From the NCBI GenBank assembly GCA_039908095.1, contig JAMOBJ010000001.1:335771-399770 (forward strand): a stretch of DNA of 64,000 bases. The letters run 5' to 3'. The translations under genes were made by a program, and so were the position numbers. This document shows, in pieces, positions 51,252 through 60,693 of this stretch. Source of the stretch: Nitrospirae bacterium YQR-1. GTDB lineage: Bacteria > Nitrospirota > Thermodesulfovibrionia > Thermodesulfovibrionales > Magnetobacteriaceae. The notes beneath the pieces are model-generated. The model was given only the letters and a program-made list of their open reading frames with translations. It was not told the origin of the DNA and searched no databases. Positions within the stretch are counted from its first letter, which is position 1. The number at the start of each line of letters is the position of its first letter.

Positions 51252-53717
51252 ATGCAGCAAGAGAATAATATAAACGGACACGACAAAAAACTTGCAGATT
51301 ATGCCATGGCTTGTGAATTGGTAGGCCGGATTGCGTCCTATGAATCCGAAGACGGTGTGATAGATAACATAATAGAACTATTGCGAACTCTTTGTGCACC
51401 TACAAATATAATCTATATTTCCATGGTTGACGGACAGCCTTCTGAAATAAGGACATTTCCTGAAGCGAAAAATTCTGAAGAGGTAATAAGTGATTTAATC
51501 AATAATTTCAAGGATGATTATGCGTGGACAGCCTCCGGAGCGGGTTTTAGATTAAAGATTAAGGGCAGAGACGGGGTGTTTGGGTTAATAGAGATAGACG
51601 GAGTGTTATTCCCTGATTATAAAAACCATTATCTTAATTTATCTTTGACCATTGCAAGTGCCCTGGGTCTTGCAATATCCAATGCACGAATATATCAGTC
51701 ACTTTTAAATGCAAATATACAGCTAAAGCTGGAAATTGAAAAGAGAGAGATAACAGCAAATGCCTTGAAAATTTCCGAGGAGAAATATCGTACCTTATTG
51801 GATGATGCCGCAGAGGCGATAATAATATCAGACCTCAGTGGGAATTTCTTAGACTTGAATAAAAAAGCCGAGGAGCTTACAGGTTTTGTTAAGTCTGAAG
51901 CTCTTAGCCTTAATTACACCCAAATTCACCCTGAGGAGGAGCTAAAGAGAACAAAAGCTGCATTTGACAATATTATTAACAATGGTTTTGGTACCTTAAC
52001 TAACGCAAAAGTAAAGAGAAAAGATGGAACTATGATTCCAGTTGACATAACCGGCAGAGTGATAGAGTACGGTGGTAAGAAAGTAGCACAGGGGATTTTT
52101 AAAGATATAAGAGAGCGGCTCCAAACAGAGCTGGTATTAAGGGAGTCTCATGACAGGTTGTTGAAGATACTTGAAAATATGGAGGCAATTGTTTATGTTG
52201 CAGATATGCAGACATACAAGATGATATTTGCAAACCGCTATTTAAAGGAAGCAATAGGCAATGTAGATATATTGGACAGACTCTGCTGGAATACGATTCA
52301 AAGCGGACAGGGCGGACCGTGTAGTTTTTGTACTAACAACAAACTCCTTGATGAAAAAGGCAACGTAACCGGAGTATATACGTGGGAGTTTCAAAATACG
52401 GTTAATAAGAAATGGTATTACATGCAAGACAGAGCTATCAGATGGATAGACGGAAGGATTGTACGATTAGAGATAGCAACCGATATCACAGAGAGGAAAA
52501 TATTAGAAGAAAAACTGGCGCTGGAACACTCTTTTCGTAAGGCGATAGAAGAATCAGTCATGGCAGGTATTGCAGCTACAGATTTAGATGGAAGACAAAT
52601 ATATATAAATCCCTCTTTCTGTAAAATGCTCGGATATGATGAGAGCCAACTAATTGGGTTACACCCGCCGCATCCATACTGGGCTCCTGAGGATTACGCT
52701 CATATCAGAGACGCTTTCCGTTGTACACTTGAAGGAAAAGCTCCCAAAGAAGGCTTTGATCTGATATTTATGAAAAAAACCGGAGAGAGGCTATATGTAA
52801 ATGTTCTGATGTCTCCTCTTGTCAGCAAACAAGGTGAAAAGACGGGGTGGCTTGCATCAGTGTATGACATAACAGAGAGGAAAATGCTTGAGGATGAATT
52901 AAAAACAAAGACATACATTCTCTCACAGTTAAATAAGAAACTGGAACTTGTCGTTGATGATAAAATAAATGAAATACGTCAGAAAGAACAGATGTTAATT
53001 CAGCAATCCAAGATGGCGGCAATGGGCGAGATGATAGGAGCCATTGCCCACCAGTGGAAACAGCCTTTAAATGCCATGTCTTTAAACATACAGGATATAC
53101 AGGATGCGTATGAATTTGGCGAGCTTAATAAAGAATATATTGATAAAATGATTGAGACTTCAACCGAACAAGTCGCTTTTATGGCAAAAACGATAGATGA
53201 TTTCAGAAATTTTTTTAAGCCGAGTAAGGACAAAACCATATTTAATGTTGTCAACTCCATCAAAGAGATACTTTCAATGTTTAAAGAGATGTTTAAGAAA
53301 AACAGCATTTCTATAGATTTTCTATATAATAAAGACAACGAACTAAAATGTAATGGATACCCAAACGAATTTAAACAGGTAATACTTAACCTCATAAACA
53401 ATTCTAAAGACGCCATTGTCGCAAAACGCAGCAGAAATACCAGAACATATTTAGAAGGTAAAATCCAAATAACTGTACAAAGTGAAGACCATGCCGTTGC
53501 TATAACAATAAGTGACAACGGCGGCGGCATACCGGAGGCTGTAATAGAGAAAATCTTTGAACCATATTTCACAACCAAACCGTCTGAAATCGGCACCGGA
53601 ATAGGGTTGTATATGTCTAAGACAATAATTGAGACAAATATGGACGGCAGACTTACAGTGAGAAATATTGAAGGCGGCGCAGAATTTATGATAACAATGA
53701 ACAGGGTGATGTTATGA
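51252..53717 (+). CDS. Multi-PAS soluble histidine kinase
   Basis: The 821 residues have no membrane helix. They comprise a GAF-like N-terminal domain (about 10-150) and three PAS domains: about 180-290 (SEEKYRTLLDDAAEAI), about 300-410 with a CSFCTNN cysteine pair, and about 425-545 (FRKAIEESVMAGIAATDLDG). The kinase core has H-box MGEMIGAIAHQWKQPLNAMS, N-box LINNSKDAIV, DNGGGIPE and GTGIGLYMSK. It begins 34 bp after the methyltransferase gene and overlaps the following receiver gene by 4 bp. Its core is nearly identical in style to the kinases at 17000 and 54337. Confidence 0.88.
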   Translation: MQQENNINGHDKKLADYAMACELVGRIASYESEDGVIDNIIELLRTLCAPTNIIYISMVDGQPSEIRTFPEAKNSEEVISDLINNFKDDYAWTASGAGFRLKIKGRDGVFGLIEIDGVLFPDYKNHYLNLSLTIASALGLAISNARIYQSLLNANIQLKLEIEKREITANALKISEEKYRTLLDDAAEAIIISDLSGNFLDLNKKAEELTGFVKSEALSLNYTQIHPEEELKRTKAAFDNIINNGFGTLTNAKVKRKDGTMIPVDITGRVIEYGGKKVAQGIFKDIRERLQTELVLRESHDRLLKILENMEAIVYVADMQTYKMIFANRYLKEAIGNVDILDRLCWNTIQSGQGGPCSFCTNNKLLDEKGNVTGVYTWEFQNTVNKKWYYMQDRAIRWIDGRIVRLEIATDITERKILEEKLALEHSFRKAIEESVMAGIAATDLDGRQIYINPSFCKMLGYDESQLIGLHPPHPYWAPEDYAHIRDAFRCTLEGKAPKEGFDLIFMKKTGERLYVNVLMSPLVSKQGEKTGWLASVYDITERKMLEDELKTKTYILSQLNKKLELVVDDKINEIRQKEQMLIQQSKMAAMGEMIGAIAHQWKQPLNAMSLNIQDIQDAYEFGELNKEYIDKMIETSTEQVAFMAKTIDDFRNFFKPSKDKTIFNVVNSIKEILSMFKEMFKKNSISIDFLYNKDNELKCNGYPNEFKQVILNLINNSKDAIVAKRSRNTRTYLEGKIQITVQSEDHAVAITISDNGGGIPEAVIEKIFEPYFTTKPSEIGTGIGLYMSKTIIETNMDGRLTVRNIEGGAEFMITMNRVML

Positions 53718-54154
53718 CGGATAAAGAAAAACTAAAAAAAGACTGTGTGCAAAAAATAAAGCAACACGTAACTCTTCTATACGCAGAGGACGAAACAATG
53801 GTTAAAGAGGCATCCATAAAATCACTAAAGAGAAGATTTAAAGAGGTCTATACGGCGGTGGATGGTAAAGAAGGATTGGGCCTATTTAAAAAATACAGAC
53901 CTGATATAGTTTTAACAGATATTTTGATGCCTAAACATAATGGTTTTGAAATGATTAAACAGATAAGAGAGATAGATCAAAATGTTCCTATAGTTGTAAT
54001 TACCGCCCTGCCGGAAGATACTTATCTGGCACATGCAAAGGAATACTCAGTACAAGGTTATTTTATAAAACCGATTAAAGAAGAGCAGTTTTTAGAGTTT
54101 CTCTACAGTGTATCTACTACTTTAATTGATGTCAGCGATGCCTGCGATGATTGA
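53714..54154 (+). CDS. Single-domain response regulator
   Basis: The 146-residue receiver has acidic pocket YAEDE, phospho-acceptor Asp in PDIVLTDILMPKHNGFEMI, the TALPEDTYL switch region and FIKPIKEEQF with the conserved Lys. There is no output domain, so it is a CheY-like or relay intermediate. It overlaps the stop of the multi-PAS kinase (ATGA) and is its obvious partner. Confidence 0.88.
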   Translation: MTDKEKLKKDCVQKIKQHVTLLYAEDETMVKEASIKSLKRRFKEVYTAVDGKEGLGLFKKYRPDIVLTDILMPKHNGFEMIKQIREIDQNVPIVVITALPEDTYLAHAKEYSVQGYFIKPIKEEQFLEFLYSVSTTLIDVSDACDD

Positions 54155-54254
54155 AATTGTAGTGTACTCCCGTTGCCAAGACCGCTTTTAAGTGGAGTTA
54201 AGGTAAACACTACCGCTGGATTCTGATGCTCTGATAGCGGCCGGGGATAAACAT

Positions 54255-54330
54255 CTTGGTGTAGGGCTGGATTATATATGTCAAAGATGTTGCGGGTGGC
54301 ACAATGTTTACTATTGAGATTGGGTGTTGA
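54255..54330 (+). pseudogene. Remnant of a second histidine kinase C-terminus
   Basis: Pieces of the HATPase tail appear in different frames: LGVGL (frame of 54255), GLYMSK (54269-) and DVAGGTMFTIEIGC ending at TGA 54330. Together they match ...GTGIGLYMSKxxI...GGAEFxI of the neighbouring kinases, with about 2 bp of indel between blocks. Like the remnant at 15045-15164, it lies immediately upstream of an intact membrane kinase gene. Confidence 0.5.
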
Positions 54331-54336
54331 TGACAG

Positions 54337-56555
54337 ATGAAAAGTAAGGGATTAAAGACGGATTTATCTAAGATAACAAAATCGGCAGCCTCTTTATCTA
54401 TATTTTTGAGGATGGTAGTGTTGTGTGTTTTACTGATTGATATCTTTGTTGTTATTTTGGGTGTAGGATATTTGCGCCACAGCAAACATCAGACAGAGCA
54501 GCAGGCTGCTGCTACTTCTCAAAATTTATCACAGGTACTAGAGCAGTATATAAAAGGATTTATTGACATGATAGACCTGACTTTGATGGATATTGCAGAG
54601 GAGATCAATAATGAAAAGCGTAAAGGTACAATTGACAGAGACGAGGTAACCGCACTTTTGGCTAAACACCAAAGGTATCTGCCTGACCTTGAAAGCCTGA
54701 GAATAACCGATGCACAGGGAATTGTAAGATACGGCCTTGGTGTGCCTAAAGACGCCAAAGTAAACCTCTCAGACCGTGATTTCTTCATTGCGGCGCACAG
54801 CGACCCTAAGTTGAAGCTAATAATATCAAAACCGGTATTTGCACACATCAGTAAGAAGTGGGTGATAGTGCTTGCGCGCCGTATAGATGGCCCTGAGGGC
54901 GCTTTTGGAGGTATTGTTTATGCAAATGTTGCTTTGGAGCACATAATTAAAGCTTTTGCCTCTATTGATATCGGCCGGCACGGGGGAATCAGTTTACGTG
55001 ACAGTGAGATGGCAATCATCGCCAGATATCCGCAGCCTAAAGAGGTTGGCACTGATATTGGAAATAAAAACATATCTTCTGAGTTGAGAAAACTGTTTGA
55101 GTCCGGTCAACCCTCCGGAACTTTTTTTACTCCAACCAGCTTTGATAATAGACCTAAATATGTTTCTTACCGTAAAATAGCCGACTATCCACTGTTTGTT
55201 GTTATAGGCCTTGCTGCAGATGATTACCTTAAAGGGTGGAAATATGAATGCATCGTAACATCGGCACTCATTATTATCCTCATTATCGCAACACTCATAT
55301 TTTTGTACCTTGTTTACAGATATGTTATTTATCGTAAAGAGCTGGAGAGAGCACTGACGGAGAGCCGCAATCAACTCCAGGCGATAATAGACAACACGAT
55401 TGCAGTCATTTTCCAAAAAGATTTACAAGGCCGTTATATGCTTATAAACAGCCGCTATGAGACGCTTTTTCATATATCTAAGGACGCTGTTATCGGCAAG
55501 ACCGACCACGATATCTTCCCAAAAGAGGCGGCGGACAGTTTCAGAGCAAACGATATAGAAGTGATGGAAAAGAATGTGCCTTTAAGTTTTGAAGAAATAG
55601 TCCCTCATGAAGACGGCATACATATTTATATATCCATAAAGTTTCCCTTGTTTGATACACAAGGGCAAATATATGCCGTCTGCGGCATAGCCACAGATAT
55701 TACTGAGCGTAAGGGCATGGAGGAGACCCTCAATAGTAAGACAACACAGCTCCAGTCTCTAACAAAAGAGCTGGAGAGAATGGTTGCCGATGAGATGAAC
55801 ATCAGACTTCAAAAAGAACAACTGCTGATTCAGCAATCTAAGATGGCAGCTATGGGTGAGATGATTGGAATGATAGCCCATCAATGGAAGCAGCCTTTAA
55901 ACGCTTTATCCATTAATGTATTTGATATAAAAGATGCATATAGATATGGTGAACTTGATGAAGAATATATAAATAACATGGTAAAAACATCAAGGGAACA
56001 AATTACCTTTATGATAAGAACGATTGATGATTTCAAAAACTTCCTGTTACCGGACAGAGAGAAGGTTCCCCTTTTAATATAAAAAACACAGTTGATGAGT
56101 TGTTGTATATGTTTGGGGGGGTGTACAGAAAAGACAACATAGAAATATCCACGGAAATATTTGCTGAAGAATCAAGCCTAATCACTGTGGGCTATCCTAA
56201 TGAGTTAAAGCAGGTGCTCCTCAATATTTTAAATAATGCCAGAGACGCGATTTTGAACAGACGTAAAAGTGACAACCCGGATTTTACCGGTCAGATAAAG
56301 ATTGTAATCTCTGAATTGGGGGATAATACTATTAGTATTTCAATAACCGACAATGGCGGGGGAATTTCGGAAGAGATAATTGCTAAAATCTACGAGCCTT
56401 ATTTCTCAACCAAAAAACATGAGGGAGGCACAGGGCTTGGGCTATACATGTCAAAGACAATAATTGAGACAAACATGGGCGGTACGCTGACTGTTAGAAA
56501 CGTGGATGATGGGGTGGAGTTTTTGATAAGGTTAATAAAAATTGGTAGTGTGTGA
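54337..56555 (+). pseudogene. Membrane sensor histidine kinase split by a frameshift
   Basis: The first part (54337-56082, 581 residues) has a membrane segment (about 26-47), a dCache sensor domain (IVRYGLGVPKDAKVNLSDRD) and a second membrane segment (about 305-330). A PAS domain follows (about 345-460), then the H-box MGEMIGMIAHQWKQPLNALS. It stops after FKNFLLPDREKVPLLI. The HATPase domain continues in another frame (56074-56555) with FNIKNTVDELLYMF, ILNNARDAIL, DNGGGISE and GTGLGLYMSK. Adding one base or removing two near 56064-56074 rejoins them. It is either a sequence error or a recent pseudogene; both halves are otherwise well conserved. Confidence 0.75.
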
Positions 56556-56659
56556 ATAAAATTACTTTATGCCAAACTTGACTCCCGGCAGATGCAGTGT
56601 ATCCGGTGTGAGAGAAAATATAAGAGTCATTGATGCTGTAGTTAACTTGACGCTTCCCT

Positions 56660-56968
56660 CTAAAACAACAATCTGCCGCCGAATTGTTTAAGTGCGTTGA
56701 TAACAAAAGACTGTATAAAACGTATTATTAAAATAACAATAACCGGTGAGATGTCAATGCCGCCCAGGGTGCCTATTTTGCGTCTTATGGGTCTTAACAC
56801 GGGCTCTGTAGCCAGATACAAAAACCTCACAACAGGATTATAAGGATCAGGATTTACCCAGCTTATCAATGCCGATATAATTAAAATCCACATATAGGCG
56901 CTCAAAACAATATCCGCCACGGTTGCTACAGAAATAAAAAAATGCCCGGCAACAAACATATCTTTCAC
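56660..56968 (-). CDS. YggT-family membrane protein
   Basis: The 102-residue protein has two hydrophobic segments and the family motifs WILIISALISWVNPDPYNPV and VRFLYLATEPVLRPIRR. YggT proteins are small inner-membrane proteins linked to division or osmotic stress, and are often next to proC, as here (74 bp away). Full length. Confidence 0.88.
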   Translation of the reverse strand: MKDMFVAGHFFISVATVADIVLSAYMWILIISALISWVNPDPYNPVVRFLYLATEPVLRPIRRKIGTLGGIDISPVIVILIIRFIQSFVINALKQFGGRLLF

Positions 56969-57042
56969 CTCCCGTTTTATATTGAAGCCATTAAATTATC
57001 TCTTTATTATAACTATCAAACACTACCATGACCCTGTGTGTG

Positions 57043-57837
57043 TCATTTACCCAGTTCAGCACTTCTCCGTGATGCGGCCGTTAAGGCTTCCGACACAATA
57101 TTTATAAATCCACGTTGCTCAAATACTTTTAAGCCGGCCTCTGTTGTTCCCCCGGGGGATGCCACCATTGTAATTAACTCTTCCGGTAACCGCCCACTGC
57201 TGAGCATCTTTGCCGTCCCTGACATGGTCTGTACGGCAAGTTTCAGGGATATTTCCCTGCTTAACCCAAGAGCCATCCCGGCCTCTGTAACACTATCTGC
57301 AAAAAGAGCAAAAAAAGCCGGTCCGCTTCCTGACACCGCCGTTACGGCATCCATCATCTCCTCCGGCAAAAAGACAACCTGCCCTATTGACGAGAAAATC
57401 TCCTCCGCCCTGTCCCGTATCTGCAGGGGCACCGAGTCATCCACAGAGAGCGCTGACATTGCCTCAAGCACCAAAGCCGCAGTGTTGGGCATCACCCGCA
57501 CTATCCAGGCGGAGGGAAACACAGACCTAAGATTTGCGATTTTTACCCCTGCCACTATTGAAACAATTGTTTTGCCGGTAAAATCAGCTCCCTTAAGCTG
57601 CTCTCTTAGCTCCGGCATGTTCTGCGGCTTAACTGCTACTACAACTATATCTGAGTCACTTATTACCGCCATATTATCGTAATGAGCTCTTACTTGATAG
57701 TGTGCTCTTAAATAGTCACATCTTTTCTGAGCAGGTTCTGAAACTAAAATATCATTAAAACCCTTTGCAATTAACCCCTTTATAAGAGCTTCCGCCATGT
57801 TACCACCGCCGATAAAACCTGTCATAACCCCCCGCAT
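57043..57837 (-). CDS. proC: Pyrroline-5-carboxylate reductase ProC
   Basis: ProC performs the last step of proline synthesis. The 264-residue protein has TGFIGGGNMAEALIKGL (dinucleotide fold), VVAVKPQNMPEL, VRVMPNTAALV and the C-terminal signature TVSGSGPAFFA-like block (AVSGSGPAFFALFADSVTEA). It ends with a MVASPGGTTEAGLKVFEQ motif. The ATG at 57825 is an alternative start four codons in and fits the family better. Bases 57204-57280 recur exactly, inverted, at 63924-64000. Confidence 0.95.
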   Translation of the reverse strand: MRGVMTGFIGGGNMAEALIKGLIAKGFNDILVSEPAQKRCDYLRAHYQVRAHYDNMAVISDSDIVVVAVKPQNMPELREQLKGADFTGKTIVSIVAGVKIANLRSVFPSAWIVRVMPNTAALVLEAMSALSVDDSVPLQIRDRAEEIFSSIGQVVFLPEEMMDAVTAVSGSGPAFFALFADSVTEAGMALGLSREISLKLAVQTMSGTAKMLSSGRLPEELITMVASPGGTTEAGLKVFEQRGFINIVSEALTAASRRSAELGK

Positions 57838-57948
57838 AGCCTTTATCGAAAAACTAATTACGTTTAATTATAAATTAATATATCTCTAAATGGCAAGGAC
57901 TTTAACTGCTCTGACAACACACACACTTAACCTTCATATCGAGGTCTC

Positions 57949-58305
57949 CTACGGCATACTGATTTTCAAATCATAGCCGCCAAGGGCTACACTACCGGCT
58001 ATGCCCTCATCCCAAAGAAGGCTCATCACTTTTTGCTTAGTCCTCTCCGGTACCATTACAATTAACTTTACACCTTTGCCTGAGAGCTGTTTCCACCGTT
58101 TGGCTCTCTCAGCCGTTATGGTGGTCTCGGTCTCCACCTCTACAACTCCCACCGTCATACCGTAGTTATTTAGTATCAGGTCCGGGTACATGCCCTCAAA
58201 TTCATTTTCCTCATTGAGATTTGTCAGAATTTCGGTATAATCTCTTGAGAGTTTCCGCTTTAAGTACATAAGCAGCCAGTCATGAAATATCTTTTCTGAT
58301 TCCAT
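57949..58305 (-). CDS. Small PD-(D/E)xK-nuclease-like protein
   Basis: The 118-residue protein has EGMYPDLILNNYGMTVGVVE followed by VETETT. The spacing of PD to ExE, with hydrophobic strands between, resembles the core of PD-(D/E)xK nucleases, although a Lys at the expected place is not evident. A later strand is GVKLIVMVPERTKQKV. Its first 26 bp overlap the 3' end of the sigma-54 activator gene in another frame, so it is translated from the same mRNA. Function unknown; the nuclease reading is tentative. Confidence 0.45.
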   Translation of the reverse strand: MESEKIFHDWLLMYLKRKLSRDYTEILTNLNEENEFEGMYPDLILNNYGMTVGVVEVETETTITAERAKRWKQLSGKGVKLIVMVPERTKQKVMSLLWDEGIAGSVALGGYDLKISMP

Positions 58306-59806
58306 ATTTTTTCACCTTATATCCAATCTGTCTCGGCGTTATGCCAAGAAGGTCAGCCGCACGGGCATAAACCCAGTGTGCATTTTTCAAAGCCTCGATT
58401 ATTTTATCTCTTTCCAGCTCAGTAAGCGACAGTGCTGCAGTATGCTTATTAGAAAAACCGCCGGAGGCCTGCTGATTCAGCACTCTTATATTAAGAGGCA
58501 GATGTTTTGCTCTGATTATATCCTCAGGTGACATAATAACTATTCTTTCCACTGTGTTTTCTAGTTCCCGCACGTTTCCGGGCCAGCGGTACTGTTTCAT
58601 TAAGCTGAGGGCCTCATCGCTAAGTTCCACAGACCGCTCGTTTTCCGTATTGAATTTTTTAAGAAAATGCTCAATTAACTCAGTGATATCCTCCGTGCGG
58701 TCCCTAAGAGGTGGTAAACAGACAGGTACCACGTTTAACCTGTAGTAGAGGTCTTCTCTGAAACTGTTTTGAGATACAAGTAATTGAAGATTCTTTGACG
58801 TTGCCGCTATCACCCTGACATCAACTTTGATGGTTTTTTCCGACCCGATGCGTTCAAATTCACGCTCCTGTAAGACACGCAGAATCTTAGGTTGAAGCCC
58901 TATGCTTAAATCCCCGATTTCGTCAAGAAATATGGTGCCCTTGTGGGCAAGTTCAAAGCGTCCCCTTTTTACAGCCATTGCTCCTGTAAATGCCCCCTTG
59001 TCGTGGCCGAAAAGCTCAGCCTCAAGGAGTCCCTCCGGAATTGATGCACAGTTGAACTTTATAAAGGCTCCGTTGCTTTGCTTACCCATGTAGTGAATGG
59101 CCCGGGCTATGAGTTCCTTTCCCGTGCCGCTCTCTCCGGTTATCAAAACGGTAGCCTTTGTTTTTGCCACCCTGTGCACGGCTTCAAAGACATCCTGCAT
59201 AGCCCCTGAGCCACCCATTATGTTGTCAATCCGGTACTTACCCTTAAGCTCTGTTTTAAGGGATTCCCGTTGCTGTATCAGGGCTTGCTTTTGCACTTGT
59301 ACCTCTTTAGAGAGCTCTGTCCACTGGGCTATCAGGGAGGCTATGATTTTAAGAAGGCGCAGGTCATCATCCAGAGAAACTTTGGCTGACCTGTAAATTC
59401 TGTTGGCACTTAAAACCCCGATTATTTCTTTTTTTAATTTCATGGGAACACATAAAAAGGCTTTCTTTTCAACAGATTGTACACCAAAGCGAATGAATTT
59501 TTCTGAACCCTGCGGTACGTCTGCAGCGTCAGGAATCACTACAGGGTAGCCGGATTTTGCCACGTTTGCCTCAATGCTCTCCGCAGGGAAATATTTAGAG
59601 TTTTTTATCTCTTCTGCAGTAAATCCGTGTGCCGCTTTTATAATAAGTTGTCCTTTTTCTTTAAGTGCAATGGCGGCTCTTTCTATATCCAGAAACACGG
59701 AAAGAACCTTTAGTGCGTTTTTAAGAGTTTTTGTAATATCAAGCGATGAGCCCAGTATTTTGCTTATTTCATATATTGCTGAAATTTCCAGAGAGCTTCT
59801 GTCCAT
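58280..59806 (-). CDS. nifA: NifA-like sigma-54-dependent activator (GAF-AAA+-Fis HTH)
   Basis: The 508 residues are a GAF domain (about 10-165), a linker, a AAA+ domain with Walker A GESGTGKE (224-231) and the sigma-54 contact loop GAFTGA (271-276). The C-terminal Fis-type helix-turn-helix is [30 protein letters not shown] in its [14 protein letters not shown] part, a hallmark of NifA. The N-terminal [18 protein letters not shown] also matches NifA. The oxygen-sensing Cys linker of some NifAs is absent. No nif genes are in the window, so the targets are open; two sigma-54 promoters elsewhere in the window are candidates. It lies 3 bp after radC. Confidence 0.8.
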   Translation of the reverse strand: MDRSSLEISAIYEISKILGSSLDITKTLKNALKVLSVFLDIERAAIALKEKGQLIIKAAHGFTAEEIKNSKYFPAESIEANVAKSGYPVVIPDAADVPQGSEKFIRFGVQSVEKKAFLCVPMKLKKEIIGVLSANRIYRSAKVSLDDDLRLLKIIASLIAQWTELSKEVQVQKQALIQQRESLKTELKGKYRIDNIMGGSGAMQDVFEAVHRVAKTKATVLITGESGTGKELIARAIHYMGKQSNGAFIKFNCASIPEGLLEAELFGHDKGAFTGAMAVKRGRFELAHKGTIFLDEIGDLSIGLQPKILRVLQEREFERIGSEKTIKVDVRVIAATSKNLQLLVSQNSFREDLYYRLNVVPVCLPPLRDRTEDITELIEHFLKKFNTENERSVELSDEALSLMKQYRWPGNVRELENTVERIVIMSPEDIIRAKHLPLNIRVLNQQASGGFSNKHTAALSLTELERDKIIEALKNAHWVYARAADLLGITPRQIGYKVKKYGIRKDIS

Positions 59807-59809
59807 TTT

Positions 59810-60499
59810 TTATAATAATCCTCTTTCTCTGAAGCTGAAATAGGAATACTTGTTTACGATTATATGGTCGTGAATTGCGATAGAGAGGTGTGAGGCGGTA
59901 TCAACAAGCTGCTGTGTATGCTTAATATCTTCTGCAGATGGTTCAAGTTTTCCATCCGGATGGTTGTGAACATAGATGATGGCCGTGGAGTCATACTTCA
60001 ATGCAATTTCAAATATGTTTCTCATGTGGACATATACGTAGTTAACTACCCCCTCGCTTATTATATCCTCACGGATAATTTTATTTTGAGAATTTAAAAA
60101 CAACGTCAGAACAGTTTCCCTTTTTTTAGCGCCGAGCTTTGCCCTTAAATAGTCCACAACTTCAGAGGCATTGTTTATTGCCTTTTTGAAAACCTGCGTT
60201 TCATATAAGTATTTAGTGCTTAAGTCTTTGACAAGTTTTATTAAAATTGCGCTCTGAATACCTATGCCCTCTGTCTCAAGCAGGCGCTCTATGGGAGCGT
60301 CCAGTATTTCGGCCAGATTTCCGAAGGTTTTTATTAATTTCTTGGCTTCAGGCTTCACATCCCTTTGCATACGGGTATATGTAAGGAGTAACTCCAGTAC
60401 CTCATAGTCGGCAAAAGAGCTGAGTCCGGCCTTTATATACCTCTGTCGCAGCCGCTTTCTATGGCCGATATGAATCCTTTCGGTTGTTTTTTCTTTCAT
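59810..60499 (-). CDS. radC: RadC-family JAB/MPN domain protein
   Basis: The 229-residue protein has an N-terminal helix-hairpin-helix-like region (about 10-90; YEVLELLLTYTRMQRDVKPE, LLETEGIGIQSAILI) and a JAMM metalloprotease-like domain with IIYVHNHPDGKLEPSAEDI (HxH...D). The historic repair role is doubtful and its true activity is unknown. It is probably the first gene of a unit with the NifA-like activator, whose ATG is 3 bp downstream. Confidence 0.9.
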   Translation of the reverse strand: MKEKTTERIHIGHRKRLRQRYIKAGLSSFADYEVLELLLTYTRMQRDVKPEAKKLIKTFGNLAEILDAPIERLLETEGIGIQSAILIKLVKDLSTKYLYETQVFKKAINNASEVVDYLRAKLGAKKRETVLTLFLNSQNKIIREDIISEGVVNYVYVHMRNIFEIALKYDSTAIIYVHNHPDGKLEPSAEDIKHTQQLVDTASHLSIAIHDHIIVNKYSYFSFRERGLL

Positions 60500-60693
60500 C
60501 GAAAAGTAGCCTTCTGAATATGCACTAAATCGAAAATATTATATCACAAAAAAATATTTATATTTTTAGTAAAATAGGGAAAAAAAAATGAAAAAAAATA
60601 GACACTTTCATATATAATGTTGTAAATTATACGTGGTTGAATTTAAGAGGCTAAAGGTTGCCGATAAAAATGGAAACACAAGAGGTGGGGTAG

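Noticed and set aside
56112..56118. G7 run in the split kinase as the cause of its frameshift
   Set aside because: The frame change occurs about 40 bp earlier: FNIKNTVDELLYMF is already in the downstream frame before the G run, so this tract is not responsible.
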